From NCBI GenBank assembly GCA_902702965.1, contig CACRXP010000181.1, positions 742,088 to 806,087 on the forward strand: a stretch of DNA of 64,000 nt, in the 5' to 3' direction. The translations under genes were made by a program, and so were the position numbers. Under the pieces are notes generated by a model that saw only the letters and a list, made by a program, of their open reading frames with translations, had not been told where the DNA came from and made no database searches. Positions 10,406-20,700 of the stretch are shown one piece after another; the first letter of the stretch is position 1, and each line of letters begins with the position of its first letter. Source of the DNA: Spirometra erinaceieuropaei. Taxonomy: Eukaryota > Platyhelminthes > Cestoda > Diphyllobothriidea > Diphyllobothriidae.

Positions 10406-11232
10406 CATAGGCTGACGAGTACACGTTGTTTGTCGTTGTTAAAGGGCTTAGGCCTGAATGGACCTCTATGAGAGGAGATGTTGAGGGACACACCATTGAC
10501 ACAAGCACAAGTTTCCCGGATCCAGTCTCCGGCAGGATTACGCGTCTATCCGTTCAAATAAAGACCAGGTCGTTGGTAGAGGCGAACGTCCGACAAGTTT
10601 TCTTTAATTTAACAAGACGGTAGGCTTGGGGAGCGCTGAGGCCATGGAAAAGGAATTCCAATGGACATCCAAATCCCTAGCTTAGTCGTAGACCTGACCT
10701 CACAGGAGTTGCTGTTTCAGTCAATGAAAAACCAAGCCTATGGAGCATTCAGTGGCACTTCGGTTCTATCACGGGAAACACCACAGGGCATGTCAACGAA
10801 GCTCTGGGACGATGCTCTTCGGAAGAGTGTGGATACGCTGCAGCACCTCAGATGAAAAAAACACGTAAGGCCCGTCATCCTTGAGAACGATTTGCGCGGA
10901 ATTTCTATTCAAAGATACCGACGTCCTCCTTCAGAGAGTTCAGTCAAAATAAGATCTTAGGTTTTCACACTCCACACATGATATCAGGAGTTTATCAGCG
11001 GTCTTTGAACACGCTGTTGTTGAAGTCGGGGTCTGTAATTACCATGCCGAAATTTGTCCCACAAAGCGAACTAAGTGAAAATCGAGTCACCAATCTGGTT
11101 TCAACTATCGCATCCCGTGCCTCCACTATGCCTGTAACTGTACACATAAAACCGGACGAGTGCTGTGCCCTTGAAAGTGCCAAGGTAGCGAATGAGGCAG
11201 GACCCAACGGTACCACCGAATTTTGACACACC
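10402..11232. other. Unassigned sequence
   Basis: Short frames at 10661-10855 and 10978-11226 show no known domain. No repeat match was seen elsewhere in the window. Confidence 0.35.
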
Positions 11233-12062
11233 CCTATTAAGTGACAGTTCGACCGCCGATTCCGAAAATGTCCACCGTGCGCTACTCACCAAAGTGCAAG
11301 AGGCACGGGGACTTGCGCGTTTATTTGTTTATAGTGATAGTAGACTTGTGCAAAATCTACCGCACTCTCCATTCCCCCATTCTCCGCATAGATCCGGTGT
11401 CATGATGGAGTCAAGAAGGCCGGAGGCGTGGTAGGGCGCAGGTGACTGGTACGGTGGAGTCCGCACCTTGGCGCTCCACTCCATACCCCCAGGTCCACGT
11501 CAGCAAATGACGAGGTTTTTGACCAACGAAAAAAATGGGGGACGGCAGGGGTCCCAGTGTGCGCTACGCCTGCCGGCAACCGGGTTTGCCACGGCACCCT
11601 GAAATGTTGGTATTTGTTATGGTGCGCAATCTGATAACGCCTGCCAGAATTCGATATGGCCTATGTGTTGGTCCAGTGCATCCACCACGTGGCCCGTTTA
11701 GGAGGTATGTGGAGCGCCCATACAAACGCAAACACTCTCCTCACATGAATGAGAGCGTCACATATCGTTTCAGAAGGGACCGTGACCACCTGGATCTCAA
11801 CCAACCACTCCGCCCCTACACAGCTGGACAGACTGCGTGGACTGAGTTGGGGCGCCAGTCGGCTACCTTCCGAGTCACGGTGCTCGACGCACCGTCTTCC
11901 TCTCAGACTCCGACCACGCATGCAGGATACGAGACGCATGGAGACAAAGCCGAGACGCACGCTTTCCACTTGCGTGGTTGGTGGCAGTTGGGTGCTCGCG
12001 ATAGGTGATGTTGATGTGCGGTGAGATGATGATGAGGGAGGACGTGATGGTGTGATGTAGCC
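11233..12062 (-). repeat. 3' tail of the retroelement (repeat A, longest copy)
   Basis: This non-coding block follows the last zinc finger on the minus strand. It matches, in shorter form, the segments at 24340-24805, 28923-29310, 48573-49095 and 54450-54890. Shared landmarks read on the plus strand include gatgtccaccg, a tagtgatagtagac block, the ccggaggcg block and ggtccagtgcatccac. All copies stop at the same side (about 11233 here) and differ on the other side, which marks this end as the 3' terminus. Confidence 0.75.
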
Positions 12063-12605
12063 GGCGGTCTTGTACCGAAGGTTTTCGTGGACGCACATGT
12101 GGCCTTTTAGACCCATGCGGAGAATAAATGTGCGAGTGCAATGTGGACAGTGGAGGCGGATGCGGTGAGCGTGATTCGATGCTTCAGGCACTGTTTCGCC
12201 AGTCTCCGTGCGTTAGAATCGCAAGTGACCGACCAGGCCGATGTGTGAGGTGAAAGTGTGATCGCAATAAGGACAGGTATAGATCCGGTCCCCGTCACTG
12301 GTGTTGACGGCGGTGGTGTTGGTGTTTGTTGATTTATCAGGATTGTGCATAGTGTTGATGGGCATGGCAGATGCCACGGCGGCAGACGTTGAGGGGTGGA
12401 AAAGGAGGAGAAGGAGGATGACGATGGTAGTGAGGGTTCGGGAGGGCGGTCAGCGTTAGTTGACGGCGTGAAAGGCGAGGGAGGGGTGGTCGGATAGACG
12501 ACGGTTATTGCAGTCCAAGTACTGCAGTTGGTCCGGAGGTGTCCAGTAAGTCAAATTAGGGCCCAAAATGACCGTTGACCTCGTGGACACCTTAGAGGCG
12601 GTTGA
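12063..12605 (-). pseudogene. C-terminal C2H2 zinc-finger region of the retroelement
   Basis: Three finger motifs are visible. The first, at about 12525-12605, is degenerate: CPRGQRSFWAPI, a stop, then LTGHLRTNC. Its second Cys is Gly and its last ligand is Cys. The second, at about 12220-12285, is CPYCDHTFTSHIGLVGHLRF, with its last His lost to Phe. The third, at about 12090-12155, is CPHCTRTFILRMGLKGHMCV followed by H, with all four ligands and C-x2-C-x12-H-x3-H spacing. Pro/Ser/Thr-rich linkers separate fingers 1 and 2. In the intact family such fingers probably bind the element RNA or target DNA. The 176-codon frame 11661-12191 runs on past the third finger into the tail and is not meaningful there. 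Confidence 0.85.
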
Positions 12606-13852
12606 GCGCTGACGTTGTCAGCCGGCGGCGACATCTCAATAAAAGAACCGTTTTGGTAGCCTCTCGTCGTCCATCCATCGGAGGTGGCCGCCCCAGCGTA
12701 GTTGTAGTTGTCTCAGCGTTGCATGAACGTTGAAGATTCCGGTTGGCTCCAGTACGTCTGTATCTGGGATCCGGTCCTACCACCTCAACTTCAGTATTCG
12801 ACGAAGGCAAATGAGGTGGGAATGGTTGAGTCTGCGTGCCTGCTTCATGTACACCGTCCAGATCCCTGCTTCATACAACAACGTCGATAGGATAACGGCC
12901 TTGTACATATTCCGTTTCGTGCTGAGTTGAAGACCGTGATGATTCCAAACTGTGTTTTGAAGGCGCCTGAAGGCTTGACTGGCCTTCGAAATCCGGCAGA
13001 CCACTTCATCGTCGATTTTGGTGCTGCGGTATAGGGTGCTGCCCAGATACGTGAACTTGTCCACCACTTGCAGGTGGGTTCCGTTCACGCTGGTTTGCGG
13101 CGCATTGTGGGCGGTGTTGGGTGGCGGTTGGTGCATGACCACCGTCTTCTCCGTGTTGATGCTTGGACGGAAGTTCTCGCAGGCGTCAGAGAAGAAATCC
13201 ACGCTACTTTGTATGTTTCCTTCAATAGTTGGATTGAGGGCACAGTCATCGGCAAACAGAAGTTCGTGAGCGGTGATTATGAATACACGCGACTGGAAGT
13301 GCACCTGTCGCAAATTGAGGAAGTAACCGTCCGTCCTGTAGGCGACCCGGATCTCGGGCGTTCGTCACGGTAGGCATCCATCAGCATAGCAGAGAACATG
13401 AAACTGAAGAGTGTAGGCGTGAGGACGCAGTCCTGATTCACTCCGTTGGTCGCTGCGAATGTATCTGAGACAGCTCCATCGGCCGTGACGTGCGCTATCA
13501 TGTCATCGCGGAGCTGACGCACCATCTGAGTGAATCTTTCGGGACAGCCCAATTTCTACATGATTTTCCAGTCTTTCGCGATTCACCGTGTCGAAGGCTT
13601 TCATCAGATCCGCGAAGATGGAGAAGAGGTGGGTCCGCATCTCCTGACACTTCTCCTGCAGTTGACGGACGGCAAAGACAATGTCGGTGGTTCCACGATG
13701 ACGACGGAAGCCACACTGGATCCGGCAGGAGACCTTGTTCTAGATAATTTTTTAGGCAGTTGAAAAGAATGTGGGCAGAGACCTTCCCAGCGATGTTCAG
13801 CAGGATAATGCCTCGGGGGTTGTCGAAGATCCGGCGGTTCCCTTTCCGCATT
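12600..13852 (-). pseudogene. Reverse transcriptase palm/thumb of the retroelement
   Basis: Going down the minus strand: GIILLNIAGKVSAHILFN (13851 onward), then, after a frameshift, GFRRHRGTTDIVFA near 13690 (block 2a). MGCPERFTQMVRQL follows at 13552, and VNQDCVLTPTLFSFMFSAML near 13400-13440. The catalytic LLFADDCAL lies near 13240-13265, [14 protein letters not shown] near 13150, and [16 protein letters not shown] near 13030. [17 protein letters not shown] comes next, followed by a stop at 12777 and then DRIPDTDVLEPTGI. The FADD box is intact, but at least two frameshifts and several stops inactivate the enzyme. A piece seems deleted between about 12600 and 12650, before the first zinc finger. 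Confidence 0.9.
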
Positions 13853-14849
13853 TAGAGGTGTACGATTGTGGCGTCTTTGAAATTCTGCAGGACTTCACCT
13901 TGACGCCACATCTCCTCGAAAAGCGCAGTTAGATGATCGATGATTTGGGGGCCACCGTGCTTGTAGGTCTCAGCAGGGGTTGTGTCTGATCCGGGCGCTT
14001 TCCCGCTGGAGAGCTGCTGCACGGCCTTGACGGTATCATGGAGAGAGGGCAGGAGGTCAAGGTCGAAGTTAGTCTCCACTTGAGGCAGACGGGCGATGGC
14101 AGCGTCGAAGATGGTGGAGGGGTGGTTGAGGACGCCTCTGAAGTACTTGGCCCAACACTGTAGGATTTGTATCTTCATGATGAGAAGGATGCTTCCGTCC
14201 GCGTACCCCTGAATCTCCTCGGCCTTGCGGGTCATCCAGGTGTCCTGCATCTCGCGGAGCCGCTGTCGCACAAGGCGGCGACTACGGTAGCAAGCAGCTC
14301 TGTTGTCGTCGGTGGGGCGGTCGACGTAGGCTTTGTACAGGCGGTTCTTCTCGGCGAGCAGGTTGCCGATGGCGGCGTCGTTGTCGTCGAACCAGTCCTA
14401 GTGTTGGCGGCCTGCGCGACCGAGGACGGCAAGATCCGTCGACTGGACTGTGTCCCGCAGTTGGCACCATCGTTTCTCCACGCAGGCGTTCTCGTCAGTG
14501 GCGGCGGCGGCGACGGGAAGGCTGGTTAGCCGTTGAGCTAGTTCATTGCTGATATGGGGATAGTGAGCAGGCAAAGACAATAAGGCGATATTCAGCTTAC
14601 CTGGGGGTCGCTTATTTTGAGGTCTCCTGCGAGGCTGTAGACGAATCCGCATTCTGGAGATGACGAGGCGATTATAGGTCCACCCATCGGCACTAGAGAT
14701 CGCCTTTGCCACCAGCACGTCCCGCTTGTCTCGCCTCCGGACGAGAATATAGTCCAGCAGGTGCCAGTACCTCGACCGAGGGTGTATCCAGGTAGCCTCC
14801 TCTCGCGTCATGAGGCGGAAAAAGGCGTGGGTCACGATGAGCCGTTGTT
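13853..14849 (-). pseudogene. Linker and RT N-terminal region
   Basis: Minus-strand frames read ADGWTYNRLVISRMRIRLQP, the linker AEKNRLYKAYVDRPTDDN near 14340, RQRLREMQDTWMTRKAEEIQ at 14271-14210, and SSGKAPGSDTTPAETYKHGG near 13960-14015. The last is the first conserved RT block (fingers). A stop at about 13852 interrupts the run exactly before RKGNRR. About 60 bp of the expected linker seems missing after AEEIQGYAD. Plus-strand ORFs here are antisense shadows. Confidence 0.85.
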
Positions 14850-15332
14850 CTGTGCAGGTTTGTCGGGGGAGCAGGCCATTGTTGTTGAAGCCATCTAGAC
14901 CACTAGGACGTAGCACTCCTCTCCAGGCAGCATGGTCTGTGCCGACACGGACTTTAAGTCACCAAGGATAATCAACTTATCAGCCTTCGGTACAGTCGTC
15001 AGGAGGGCGTGTATGTTTTTGTACAATTTGTTCCTCGCCTCGTCAGGCTGGTCATCGGCGGAGCGTAGACGCTGACGAGGATGGCGAATTTTTCTCCCTG
15101 GAGAGTCAGGCGGAGGCTCATGAGGCGATCGTTTGTACCCTGCGGCAGACAGGGCAGACGTCCCACGATGTCATTCCGGATGACAGAGGCGACGCCCGCG
15201 TCCCGTCGCTCTGTCCTGGGACAACCGCTCCAGATAAAGGTGTAACCGGCACCCACCTCCTCCAGCTGGCCTTGTTTGGAGGACCGGGTTTCGCTGAGTA
15301 CAGCGATGTCCACCTTGTAGCGCGCCAGCTCC
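14850..15332 (-). pseudogene. Endonuclease domain of the zinc-finger retroelement
   Basis: The frame at 15313-14999 reads KVDIAVLSETRSSKQGQLEE, then YTFIWSG, and MSLRLTLQGEKFAILVSVYAPPM. The LSETR and SVYAPPM blocks are typical of the endonuclease that nicks the genomic target. The expected LGDFN motif appears as LGDLK near 14965. After a frameshift, TDHAAWRGVLRPSGLDGFN follows, then RSRYWHLLDYILVRRRDKRD. The mutated GDFN box and the frameshifts mean it is inactive. Confidence 0.85.
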
Positions 15333-15720
15333 CGTCCTCCGTTCCGGCCGATTGTTCCTCGAGTTGTCTAAAACGGAGTGAACATTTCAGGCTGTGAGAG
15401 TGAGCAGACTCACCCTACCAGTCTGGCGAGTTGGGCGGGGGGAGGAGGAGGGGAAAAAAGGGAGAGTATTGTTTCTGGTTTGGTTGTTTCGATAGTATGT
15501 TTTGCGTCTGAGGCAAAGGTCAGCTTGCAGACGGCGTGGGTCCCTAGCATTTTTTTGGGACACCGTTCCCAGCCCCTTCCCCCTCGCGGAGTTGAGAAGT
15601 TCTCTCCTTAAAAAGGGCTGCCAAATTGTCCCAGGCGGCTGTTGAACCCCACGATGGGCCACGACTTTTGTTTAGTGGGATAGTGACCCCAGCTAGCCTG
15701 GGACTGCCTACGACACCGTC
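15333..15720 (-). pseudogene. 5' leader/N-terminal region of the retroelement
   Basis: The minus-strand frame from 15662 reads GTIWQPFLRRELLNSARGKG, then DPRRLQADLCLRRKTYY and TRQTGRVSLLTLTA, with a stop at about 15387. After it, in another frame, VLDNSRNNRPERRT leads into the endonuclease. I recognise this as the usual N-terminal leader of this element family. Whether it is translated in active copies is unknown to me. Confidence 0.6.
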
Positions 15721-15815
15721 GTAAGCTTGAAGAGGGAAGGGTGCAGAGACGGGGTGCAGAGCTTTCCCGTCCCTCTCTAGGCTAACTGGCTGCTGAGATA
15801 TAGATGGTGAGCAGA

Positions 15816-16015
15816 AAAATTCAACAGAACGGCATTTAGCTTACGACAGGGACAGACACAAACAAGCAGACAAGAAGCAAGCAGGCAAGAATAGCAAAAA
15901 GCAAAGGCAACAGAAGAAATTCAATAGAATAGCATTTAATCTTCAGCAAGGACAAACACATACAGCAGGCGGAAAACAAACAGACAAGAACAAACAAAAG
16001 AGAAGACTGTTCGTC
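15816..16015. repeat. Two-unit tandem duplication, about 100 bp
   Basis: The block aaattcaacagaacggcatt at 15817 recurs as aaattcaatagaatagcatt at 15917. Each is followed by a (g/c)a(c/a)agg acaNacaca-type A-rich run and an aacaagcagacaag-like end. The units are about 80% alike by eye. The block lies just upstream (5') of the minus-strand retroelement and could be part of its 5' untranslated region or promoter-like repeats, but that is inference. Confidence 0.65.
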
Positions 16016-16249
16016 ACTCTGCTACCGTCTGCGGGGGTATTAGATGTGGATCCAGGTGGAACGCGAAGGCTTATTCCCATTTCGAAATCAGGGTAGATCT
16101 GTGTACGCCACCCCTTCTGGGCTAAATTTTCCCGCTTGCGACCGACAGGACGTAAACCTACGGTTCAAGTGACCGAGTTCTTGACGTACACAAGCTTGAA
16201 AGTCAACCCACTCGGGTTCAGGTCTCAAGAGTCAACCTGGAGGCACGTT

Positions 16250-16295
16250 ATGACTGTCTGGTGAAAGCTAATAAGCCATAAAATGGCTATTACAT
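16250..16295 (+). repeat. tRNA-SINE 3' body fragment
   Basis: The run ttatgactgtctggtgaaag and ctaataagccataaaatggc matches the SINE body seen at 23870-23950 and 42345-42390. The box A/B head upstream is too diverged to call. Confidence 0.6.
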
Positions 16296-16299
16296 TCTT

Positions 16300-17249
16300 T
16301 TCCTCGTCTGCGGCTATTCTCACTTGAGTACTGTGTCTCAGTGCCTTATGAAAGGTTGTCTAGACAGAAATTGCGTACTGTCATTGCTTTATCATTTGAC
16401 TGATCTCGCGTCCACTGCTGACGACTGCTGGAGTCTGAATTAGTCTTCGCGTCTCGTCGAGCCAGTTGTTGCTTTGGTCTTTCGATGAGAAATGTGGACA
16501 CAAGTTAGCAGAAGAGGTGTACGTGTCCAAGTTGACCATCTATCTTGAACTGTCAGTCAGCGGATATGAATAGCTAATGTTGTCGGCTATTTATGATGAG
16601 CTTTTATCCTGCAGCCAACTTCTGCCACCTTTATGCATTTCTCGGAAACTAAGCAGGTGTTACATTGCCTTTGTGGTACAGGCACTTCTCAAACGACCTT
16701 CTCACTCCTACACACGCATGCTGAAGAGTCCAGATGGCCTCCACACTAAGGAATATTAACCAAGACAGACAGGTATTATGGGACGTCGGAAGATAAATAA
16801 GGAAAGTTATAATCTTCGGCAGCCATTCAAACTGTTTATTCCGCCACGATAAATGCCCCCAGTTCCCAGGCATATGGAATTAGGAGAGGCACATATATTC
16901 TTAATGGATAAACGGAGATGTCTAAGCAGTTATGACTCTCCGGACGATCAACCGCAAGCAGCAAAGTGTCTTTCAGAAGTCTTTAACCTCTGTGTAGTAT
17001 CAGGTTAAAATACGCTAGCAGAAATGCAAGCTTGCGAACGTTCCAATAAATAATTGGTTTACGTGAAACCCTCGTCCCTCTATTATGTTTCTCTTGAAGC
17101 CCTGGTATTAGCGCTTAAACTGTTGACTTCGAAGGGAGTCATATGTAAACACTTGAACGACATTTCAGCAGTGACTTTTCAAATGTCCGATTGTAGGAGA
17201 ATAGGAGTCGCAGACATCCCTTCCTGCCCTCGGAACCCAAACAGCGACA
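16300..17249. other. Unassigned sequence before Penelope remnant
   Basis: The more upstream part of a Penelope-like element could lie here, but no RT block can be read. A YxFRHDKC-like stretch near 16840 loosely resembles one near 8590. Confidence 0.3.
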
Positions 17250-17780
17250 CCGCTAGGAATATTGTATTCTCTGCCATACATTAAAGACTTCTCAGGACTG
17301 CGGGACCAAGTGCTTGAATTGCACACTGGCTCAAAGCCACTGTACGTAGCATGGTCATAAAAATAATAGAACAGTTAAGTTCAGAGGGGCAATCTGTGAT
17401 GATACATCGTATCCCGTGCCAAAATTATCCTTGTAACTACATAGGACAGACTGGACGCATGCTCGGATCGCGCATACACGACCATAGGCTGGTTGTGCGA
17501 AGAGACGACGAATTATCACAAGTGAATGCCCAAACCTACGAAATGGGTCATTTTTAGGTTTACAGGATACCGCTCTAGTAGCATAGGTACTTGCTAGAAT
17601 GGTGTCCTGTATCCCTAAAATATACTACTAGCTGACTTTCGACAGTTAATGAATATAACGCGGTCATCCTGCCGTGGCTGATGGACTTCGGACCAAATAT
17701 TTATATATCAGACTTCGGTCTGCGCCTATAGACGTTAGAATATACTGAACAACTCCAAGTTCGCATTTACTTTCTGGGGG
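17250..17780 (+). pseudogene. Penelope-like element remnant 1 (GIY-YIG domain)
   Basis: YSLPYIKDFSGLRDQVLELH, near 17268-17330, matches the segment that joins the RT to the endonuclease in Penelope-like elements. In a different frame, 17351-17557 gives VMIHRIPCQNYPCNYIGQTG, then RMLGSRIHDH and a stop. Further shifted frames give YLLEWCPV near 17590 and VNEYNAV near 17650. The YIG, the following Arg and His, and a Glu in the LLE block are the expected GIY-YIG landmarks. The enzyme would cut target DNA for retrotransposition. Stops and frameshifts inactivate it, and no RT core was found. Confidence 0.75.
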
Positions 17781-20700
17781 AATTTAAAGGCGACGGAAGG
17801 GTCATTAGTCCAACTTCGCAGCCACCAAAATAATCGTCCAAGTTGGAAGCAAAACAGGCCAAGAATTGGTTAAAACGTGGGCATGGGATGAGAACCCAGT
17901 CATATATCGATATATCTCGATATATCGATTTGGTGCCGGTGTACGGAGCCCTGAACGGTCGCCCGCAGTCCTACATCATCGATCAATGATTGGCTAGCTC
18001 TCCCCATGACTGTTGCTCGTTCCGTTGTTGCTATTACCTCTGACTATAGACTCCTGCAAAAATTTTAAAGCTCAGAATAAACAAGATAATTCCCGTGCTT
18101 GTCCATTCTACGTTTCTACTCAAGACAATGATACTCGAAAAAAAGTCCCACGTAAACATTGGGGGCAGTCGGAAATAGTCGAGCCGTCTAGAAACGTGTC
18201 AGTGCTCTATCAGTCCTGAGGCGAACTGAAAGACGAGGCTGCCCTCTGAAATAACCTGCACCTGAACTTAGAGCGAACGTTAACTCGGGCAGTGCTGTCA
18301 GCGAAGGCACGTAAAACTCTGGCGGAGCCAGTGCCCCCACTTTTTGTCACAGCTTTTGCACTTCAAGAAAGACACTTGCTTTCTCATGCCATCCACAAGG
18401 AGGGTTGCCCACAGGCTCGAAATAGGCGTTTGACATCAAATTCTGGGGCAGGATGACTAACTGCCAAGGCGAAACGCACCAAAAGTCGTTAACCTAATAT
18501 GATGGTGTTGCGGGCAAAGTAATTGCTTTGGGTAGACGGGAAGAGGACTTCTAAGGCAGTTGACCATGTCCACATCTGCAATAGGGAAAGTGCGGGAAAA
18601 TGTACATCATTTGGTTTAATTAAGAAAAATGGTCACCAAATGCTCTTTAAGGACATCATATTCTCAGCATGGGGCTACAACCCCGTAAGTGACGCGCTAC
18701 CCCATTAACGGCATCGAAAATGCGGAAATTCTTTCGGAAACATGACAATGGACACGGGACTGTGAATAGCCACAACCTTGAAACACGAAACATGGAAACG
18801 ACTTTGACTGATGGTTTGGAAACCGTTTTCTGATGTCCCTGTTGAGGCATTATCCAAGCCCTTCATAAAAAGTTGGTGATAAACATTATTTTAGGATGAT
18901 TAACAACAATATTATAAAAATATATAAGACAAGCATTCGTTAAGTGGAATGGCACGTCCAAGTGTTCCACAGATAATGGAAAGAAGGACAAATTTGCGAT
19001 TTCTAGAGTGGACAAATGGAGTTTGAAAAGAGGGCTAATCTGCGGGCTACCAGGCAAACAGACAGATGAGTAGCAATCAGATATTTTTGGGGGGCGCATC
19101 TTAAGGAACTGTACTAAAGATTGAGCACTTATGCGGGATGCATGCATACATCCAAGAATCCCAGTCCAGGCCTCTGAGAGCGGTGTGGATGATGATAACA
19201 AAAACATACGATATAATGCACCTGACCTTATGTGCAGGTCTGAGAAAGTGGTTGAGAATGGCGCAATAATATGTAGGAAAACACTTTCAGTCGTCTTCAG
19301 AGGTGCGGATGAGGAAGCAACCAAAAGAAGGAATTTTGGATCAGAATTCGACTTTTTATGGGCAGTAAAGATATGAGCAGCACGTCACACCTCAGGCATC
19401 TTGACGATGCTGAAGTATAGGCCAACAAGGTGTGTTAAAACGGGTGCTAGTTGCGTAGAACAGGCCATAAGGATAAACGGTGGAACACCATTACGCACAA
19501 CAGCTGTTGAAGCACAGTATCTTCGATGACGCTTCGCAAGGACTGGTACCACAATCGGACAGAAGAAACTCAACGGTGATAATTGACCACTTGATCAGAT
19601 TTTGGACTCCATCGGAGAATAGAAGAAACTTTGATCTAGCGGGTCTAGGTGGACAGCAACGTGCGCCAGAGCAGTCTGGTGGCTAATGAATCTTCTGATA
19701 TTCCTAGAATTTCAGCAGAAGACGAATTAGAAGGAAAACAACAAAACTGACTGTTGACAGGGCATTAAGTCTGACAGCAAAGTTATAAAGTTACTAACGT
19801 CATTCAGACTGCCACGCAAACCTACGTCGTAATAACATGCTTCTTGTCGCCTAAAAAGCTCGGGGCTAAGCCACTTCTAACCAGAACATTTGCAAGTCGC
19901 ACTCCTACCTCGGTCTTCTGTTTAAAGTTGGTATCTATGTGGTGGCATGGACCTCCCTACTTGAAACAGATGACTTGCACACCGTGACCGTTCGTAAGAG
20001 GACGCTGCACCGTGGGCACATTTCTCTAATTTGATTTCTCGATCAAGTAAACAGCGGAATTAAGCGAGAGAGGGATAGGGGAATTCGGTTCATTTTGAAA
20101 GTGCCATTTAAAATTTCCGGCAAGACGTCTCTATTTATTTTGAAACGGATATGAATTTGCAATTGATGCAAGAGTAATTAAGTTTGCATAAAATCGAATA
20201 TCTATTACGGGGACAGTGCAAGTTTCAGTTTCTGCATGTCGCTTTATTTACACGTAAAGTATCGTGCCAGAAATGGCAACAGAGAATACTGATATGTTGC
20301 TGTCGACAAGAGATATGTCGGAAGCTACGGCACATGGGGCGGGAAGACTTTGTAGTACTTAGTTCATAATGAATGGAACGGACAACGTCATCCAGAATTC
20401 GACCATCATGTTGCTCGACCGTTATGAAATAGAGAGAACGAGGAAAATCCCATAAAAATATCCCTATGTGTGTTGTGGCAAATAGGTACTAGCTACAGTT
20501 TTCACATTGATTGAAAATGTCCCTAGTTTGCAGCGATTCCTATAGCTCCGTAGCAATGAGTGCGCGTGTTTGCTCTGCATCGGTAAAAAGATGCTTTTAA
20601 CTGCAAGCCAATGAGTTTTCAAAGATAAAGCCTGTTACTTAGGATATAAGGCCTGTGTAGGGGTTACTCACAGCTAACATAGTCTTTATACCTCTTTCAA

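Larger units (their letters stand above)
11233..15720 (-). mobile_element. Endonuclease-RT retroelement with zinc-finger tail, near full length
   Basis: Reading the minus strand from about 15720 gives a leader reading frame, an endonuclease, a linker, a reverse transcriptase, three C2H2-type motifs, and a tail that ends at about 11233. All coding parts carry stops or frameshifts. The endonuclease/RT type resembles the RTE/BovB-related 'craniofacial development protein 2-like' elements common in tapeworm genomes; that clade assignment is from memory. The 3' tail is repeated alone at four other places in the window. The exact 5' end is not determined. Confidence 0.8.

Noticed and set aside
10273..10508. 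ORFs rich in Leu-Ser or Arg-Glu
   Set aside because: They are translations of the (AG)42 microsatellite.
11661..12191. 176-codon minus-strand ORF as an independent zinc-finger gene
   Set aside because: It is only the last finger of the retroelement plus read-through into the 3' tail.
14167..14529. 120-codon plus-strand ORF
   Set aside because: The minus strand here encodes the retroelement linker, so the plus frame is a shadow.
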